Below, in pieces: positions 5,801 through 7,601 of a DNA stretch of 7,601 nt (its first letter is position 1; each line of letters opens with the position of its first letter). The notes beneath the pieces are model-generated. The model made no database searches and was not told where the DNA came from. It saw only the letters and a list, made by a program, of their open reading frames with translations. The translations under genes were made by a program, and so were the position numbers. Location: positions 1 to 7,601 of the forward strand of contig JAGVNS010000126.1 in the NCBI GenBank assembly GCA_020053155.1. The letters are read 5' to 3'. The DNA is from Nitrososphaerota archaeon. Its GTDB lineage: Archaea; Iainarchaeota; Iainarchaeia; Iainarchaeales; VGJJ01.

Positions 5801-6491
5801 TCTGTTTTTTTTCAGGGAAGAGAATTTTGGTTCCCGTGTCATACCACGTGAATGTCTTCCCCCAATCGGGGGTGTATCCAGGAACGGGGGTTTGGGTGAT
5901 GAGCTTTCCCACATTCGTGTAATAGGACTGGTTTTCTTCCATTCTCTGAGCTATTTCGCTGGTGGAATTGTCAGTTGCCGTTGATTGGAGGAGCGACAGG
6001 ATTTGGGCATATTTCTCGTATGCTTTGGTGTCTTTCACTTCCGTCAAATCGAGTGCATGTGCATTCGTGGCGCTGGTGGTCAAAACGGAATGGGCGTGGA
6101 TGTAGGCTTCCTCGCTTGATTTCAGGGATTGGTGCAGCAGTCCGGCGCTCGCGAATCCATTTTGGAGGATGGGAAGGGGATTTCCCTTTTCGCAATCCAA
6201 ACGGGTTTTTTGCAGTAACGTGTGGGCCCTTGCGAGAGATTCCCATGTTTTTTCAATGGCGTTTTGCATTTGGTAAACCCTTCCCCCCACCGGAAGAAAA
6301 TGGAAGGGGGGCACCTTCACTTGCTTTTCCCATTCGGCATGGCATGCTCCGGGTGTAAGGCAGGGGGGAATGGAAGATAACTGGGTCTGCGTAGCGTTCA
6401 GGCAGATGGCTACTTCTCCAGCCGTCAATCGGTTATCGATGCACCCACTCGCGAGGAGGAGGATCATGACAACTCCCCATTCTTTTTGCAT
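2727..6491 (-). CDS. Large surface protein with lipobox, coiled coils and C-terminal membrane anchor (1254 aa)
   Basis: I recognise no family, but the architecture is clear. Residues 1-17 (MQKEWGVVMILLLASGC) are a short signal with a lipobox-like LASGC, suggesting lipid attachment at Cys17. Residues 30-100 carry four more cysteines. Helical, Glu/Lys-rich stretches with coiled-coil character lie at about 280-335, 380-415 and 480-590. About 600-870 is a beta-rich centre (ITLHIPNPFGKTMFLPGEI). A second charged helical region covers about 870-1175. One membrane helix (1185-1200) is followed by KKRR and a Pro/Arg-rich tail of 47 residues, presumably cytoplasmic. At least eight N-X-S/T sequons and ten cysteines after Cys17 suit a glycosylated, disulphide-bonded exterior. 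ATG 6491 is preferred: a TATA-like element lies about 30 bases upstream. TTG 6512 would add seven residues; ATG 6467 follows GGGGAG but leaves too short a signal. The gene follows the 88-aa membrane protein. A structural or adhesive envelope role is inference. Confidence 0.88.
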   Translation of the reverse strand: MQKEWGVVMILLLASGCIDNRLTAGEVAICLNATQTQLSSIPPCLTPGACHAEWEKQVKVPPFHFLPVGGRVYQMQNAIEKTWESLARAHTLLQKTRLDCEKGNPLPILQNGFASAGLLHQSLKSSEEAYIHAHSVLTTSATNAHALDLTEVKDTKAYEKYAQILSLLQSTATDNSTSEIAQRMEENQSYYTNVGKLITQTPVPGYTPDWGKTFTWYDTGTKILFPEKKQTILWFSAVWKSLIASMTNTQNWGKNLYLLEHLNADALTQNIAMMVSPKNGTIIQMAQLAIDLENEIRKIDHDEEQELRELGERIFTLREKREQLSQKEKEEAVQALQPYFWAYDIPLPPKGEEGEITTLENALDELWEERARNTLSLGKRTTQRRQIKKRVYEEEEKTEIERRRLNDLDESCQKLSNALPQNANEMMAQDCKSLWLHVKAQKESVDADTNIREGKLHACTDEINEILNALYNELDIQAPENYVGEFGMEASLPACESTLQTLKKEYENNPTTRERQELQLRVKKQYEGLLAAHSLYAGLFSTDIEAILKQAKEALDRPEKWVTQNEQLNDMETLEMVETQMASEIQNGFQKYADSMEWKIGEPIPIDSGKEMEATITLHIPNPFGKTMFLPGEIIIRTPVQQVEAEMDGSALAVVETQENKIIVSEITLPSSGIVLTGKGKGIWVETSEHTRIVQVYGTTGVQQTILTLAREVGPVTANWSWDLPEGVDGSKIRATKNNQIIPAHQNGKTMGGMVELLQKKEEIILEYERKNGVKVNTYKTSEYQDETTRTTAYQITISNEEDVEITADISTGLIAPPAETQSIVAFNENGKTVKTEQGPLSQIILPDVIIPPSWGREYTLVITSDALMSPNSILETLIEEVKELAAHPNFTIAAEAAKLLNEIQKNNGTDTLPGLVQKVELLKYDARMTDDQMFDTFFEWDQWMNEWETNLGEWSDAEKRLMERGAEEKNEGDWGALKKTLSELKKMGGKNPAEKTTDENESEKKSAEEEIKKVMGELSLFEDTIEMYERSLSISCTKLRETGYFCPLTEEAVREMKKTNKAERGELEQQAKRAQKETTDKIKMEMDNERRADIQERIRNRGKEAENAQQAIHETAEGLVNEVQSLISTTGGSEEIKTAIKKAQDALEKGEYGKSIFIAKGLRDYIQSQNKLSGLFMLPPPTAWPLIGIILAAGGVLTYRAWKKRRIIPPEPKPLPRSGAQPPTILRHAPPGNDGPAPQRTQGEFQRERTRGE

Positions 6492-6517
6492 GCAGCGAGT
6501 TGACTTGAGCAATCGGG

Positions 6518-6525
6518 TTAAAAAT
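6518..6525 (-). promoter_or_regulatory. TATA-like element before the 1254-aa gene
   Basis: The minus strand reads ATTTTTAA, centred about 30 bases before ATG 6491. It lies in the short gap after the 88-aa gene stop (6541). It could give the large gene its own nearly leaderless transcript in addition to readthrough from the promoter at 6827. Confidence 0.4.
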
Positions 6526-6540
6526 CTAGAGAAAATTTTT

Positions 6541-6807
6541 TCACGTGCAATCCGTTAAAGCGGCCTTTCCATGATTTTGCATGATGCCCTCCGTGAGACA
6601 GTCCACTTGGTTTTTGAGCAGGGCATTCTGTGCGACTGTTGTTTGGGTGTTTTGAAGCAGCGCCGCCCTTTCCGGGTTTATCCAGGGTTCGAGGGCCGGG
6701 GCGAGATACGTTCCCACGACCACTCCCACAAGTAATAGGGCGATTCCCCCCCAGACCGAAAAGGGAATGACGGGTTTCTCATGTGCGTGTTCATTCATGG
6801 GGTTCAC
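6541..6807 (-). CDS. Small single-pass membrane protein (88 aa)
   Basis: Residues 1-16 are polar with several His, Lys and Glu. Residues 17-35 form one membrane helix (FSVWGGIALLLVGVVVGTY). The last ~50 residues include an amphipathic helix (PERAALLQNTQTTVAQNALL) that could form a short coiled coil, and two cysteines at 70 and 87 that could bond if this part is outside. GTG 6807 is chosen because the divergent TATA element lies about 24 bases upstream; ATG 6798 (Met4) is an alternative with a short leader. The 1254-aa surface gene begins 49 bases downstream on the same strand. A helper or partner for that large protein, through coiled-coil contacts or in membrane assembly, is plausible but inferred from position. 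I recognise no family. Confidence 0.75.
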   Translation of the reverse strand: MNPMNEHAHEKPVIPFSVWGGIALLLVGVVVGTYLAPALEPWINPERAALLQNTQTTVAQNALLKNQVDCLTEGIMQNHGKAALTDCT

Positions 6808-6826
6808 GTATTCTTTTCCGGTCGCG

Positions 6827-6834
6827 TTTTTTAA
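6827..6834. promoter_or_regulatory. Shared TATA-like element between divergent genes
   Basis: TTTTTTAA on the plus strand (TTAAAAAA on the minus strand) lies almost exactly midway in the 48-base gap between the divergent starts at 6807 (GTG, minus) and 6856 (ATG, plus). It is about 24 bases from the former and 25-26 from the latter. It is the only AT-rich block in the gap, so it probably serves one or both genes. The remaining gap is GC-rich and shows no Shine-Dalgarno motif. Confidence 0.5.
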
Positions 6835-6855
6835 GTTTTGGTTTGGGGTGTAGGT

Positions 6856-7269
6856 ATGCGAGACGCTTCTCGGTGGTATGCTCCCCTCCTTTCAACCCCC
6901 ATGGGGACGACCGCTTTTGTCAGGAAATACTATCCCACTACCACGTTTCACCTTGAAAAGCGGGTCACTCACGCTGGAAAAATGGTCCGCCGGGTCCGAT
7001 TTGAGTTGGACGGGGAAAAGCTGGTCCACGCCCGCTCCGAAGTCAATCTTTCAACATCCAAACCCGGCCTCGTTCGTCTTTTGCACGAAACATCGCTTCC
7101 GTTGGGAGAAATCGTGCGCCGGTTCAATGTCCGCCGAACCCGTCTCAGGAGTACCACGCGTACGCGTGAATTCCATTTTGTGGGGGACCTTCATGCTAAA
7201 GTCTGGGAACGGTTTTACGTCTGCCGGAAGACGGGAACCCCCCTCATGCGTGAGTCGGCGATTTATTAA
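6856..7269 (+). CDS. Chorismate pyruvate-lyase (UbiC)-like protein, first tandem copy
   Basis: A 137-aa protein that aligns by eye with E. coli UbiC as I recall its sequence. UbiC splits chorismate into 4-hydroxybenzoate and pyruvate. Matching blocks are VRRVRFELDGE, ARSEV, LPLGEIV and WERFYVCRKTGTPLMRESAIY. The residues corresponding to UbiC Arg76, Leu114 and Glu155, which bind or release product, are Arg45, Leu83 and Glu133. The Arg-to-Leu spacing of 38 residues is the same as in UbiC. The protein lacks about 30 N-terminal UbiC residues and has about nine extra before the final strand. No signal or membrane segment is seen. ATG 6856 is chosen from the TATA element about 25 bases upstream and the match of MRDASRW to the second copy's start; a TTG at 6838 would lie too close to that element. 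In methanogens 4-hydroxybenzoate feeds methanopterin synthesis; the product's use here is unknown. A non-catalytic ligand-binding relative of the fold is possible. Confidence 0.75.
   Translation: MRDASRWYAPLLSTPMGTTAFVRKYYPTTTFHLEKRVTHAGKMVRRVRFELDGEKLVHARSEVNLSTSKPGLVRLLHETSLPLGEIVRRFNVRRTRLRSTTRTREFHFVGDLHAKVWERFYVCRKTGTPLMRESAIY
7262..7269 (+). promoter_or_regulatory. TATA-like element for the second UbiC-like gene
   Basis: TTTATTAA overlaps the last codon and stop (TAT TAA) of the first copy and is centred 25-26 bases before ATG 7291. The 21 bases in between are pyrimidine-rich without a Shine-Dalgarno motif, so the second copy probably has its own leaderless transcript. Confidence 0.5.
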
Positions 7270-7290
7270 CTTTCAATCTCTTCCTTTTCC

Positions 7291-7601
7291 ATGCGCTCTT
7301 CGATTCGTAGGTGGTTCGCGCCCCTGTTGGCCCATCCCGAATCCACCGCTTTTTTGGTTCATCAGCTTTTTCCTAAAGCCCAATTTCGGCTCGAGAAAAA
7401 GACGCGGCTCGATGGGATGATGCTCCGAAAAATCGTTTTTCGATTGAATGGAAAAATAATTCTCAAGGCGCGTTCCGAAGTCGATTTGAAAAGAACGAAC
7501 CCCCGATTGGTTCATCTTCTCCAGACGACGGACAAGCCGCTTGGTTTTCTAGTCAATGATTTTCGTGTCCGTCGGACGCGCGTTCGTGCCACGACGCGTA
7601 C
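7291..7601 (+). CDS. UbiC-like protein, second tandem copy, cut by the window end
   Basis: The frame is open from ATG 7291 to the last base, giving 103 complete codons. It begins MRSSIRRWFAPLLAHPES and matches the first copy along its whole visible length at close to half of positions by eye, with few or no gaps after the first residues. Shared blocks include RW.APLL, LEK, ARSEV, PLG and VRRTR.R.TTR. The Arg of MLRKIVF and the Leu of KPLGFLV correspond to UbiC Arg76 and Leu114; the catalytic Glu would lie outside the window. The two genes are separated by 21 bases. Divergence at surface positions with conserved core residues suggests an old duplication. The copies could form a heterodimer or have different substrates; neither can be decided here. 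Confidence 0.75.
   Translation, partial: MRSSIRRWFAPLLAHPESTAFLVHQLFPKAQFRLEKKTRLDGMMLRKIVFRLNGKIILKARSEVDLKRTNPRLVHLLQTTDKPLGFLVNDFRVRRTRVRATTR

Noticed and set aside
3057..5984. Several long plus-strand open frames opposite the 1254-aa gene
   Set aside because: They are Phe/Ser/Pro/Arg-rich translations of the purine-rich gene's complement, have no promoter or start signals, and overlap a convincing minus-strand protein.
6838..6855. TTG start adding six residues to the first UbiC-like protein
   Set aside because: It lies only a few bases from the TATA-like element, and the ATG at 6856 matches the second paralogue's start.
7155..7168. Perfect 14-base palindrome CACGCGTACGCGTG
   Set aside because: It arises from repeated ACG CGT codons for Thr-Arg in a segment conserved between the two paralogues; a regulatory role inside the gene is not supported.

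Overview
The window looks archaeal and chromosomal. The best evidence is regulatory. Almost every gene start has an AT-rich, TATA-like element centred about 24-30 bases upstream, with little or no untranslated leader and usually no Shine-Dalgarno motif. The clearest is TTTAAATATA at 1961, in front of the gene at 1990. This fits archaeal TATA/TBP promoters with leaderless transcripts. A XerA-type tyrosine recombinase, a surface protein rich in N-X-S/T sequons and chorismate-lyase-like genes all fit an archaeon. Small genes, tight packing and many unrecognisable membrane proteins would suit a DPANN-type or other poorly sampled lineage, but that placement is a guess.

Left edge (1-314): a structured segment with perfect hairpins resembles the right end of an IS200/IS605-type (TnpB) element whose body would lie outside the window. 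Next comes an AT-rich inverted repeat (181-205) with the geometry of a tyrosine-recombinase core site, just beyond the 3' end of the recombinase gene.

Region 315-1593 (minus strand): a small, highly charged protein of 91 aa followed by a complete XerA-like recombinase of 320 aa. The recombinase has an unusual Pro/Ser/Thr-rich N-terminal extension.

Region 1594-2818 (plus strand): an orphan TATA box, a possible 11-codon leader ORF, a 49-aa basic protein that short-ORF cut-offs would miss, then a translationally coupled pair. The pair is a single-pass membrane protein (149 aa) and a four-helix membrane protein (125 aa).

Region 2727-6807 (minus strand): a two-gene unit, an 88-aa single-pass membrane protein followed by a 1254-aa surface protein. 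The large protein has a lipobox at its N-terminus, long helical and coiled-coil regions around a beta-rich centre, ten further cysteines in the mature exterior part, and a C-terminal membrane helix with a basic tail. Its 3' end overlaps the convergent 125-aa gene by 92 bases. The four membrane or surface genes at 1990-6807 may form one envelope module, which is inferred only from their proximity.

Right edge (6856-7601, plus strand): two tandem paralogues of the chorismate pyruvate-lyase (UbiC) fold, the second cut by the window end. The first shares a 48-base divergent promoter region with the 88-aa gene. No rRNA, tRNA or CRISPR array was seen.
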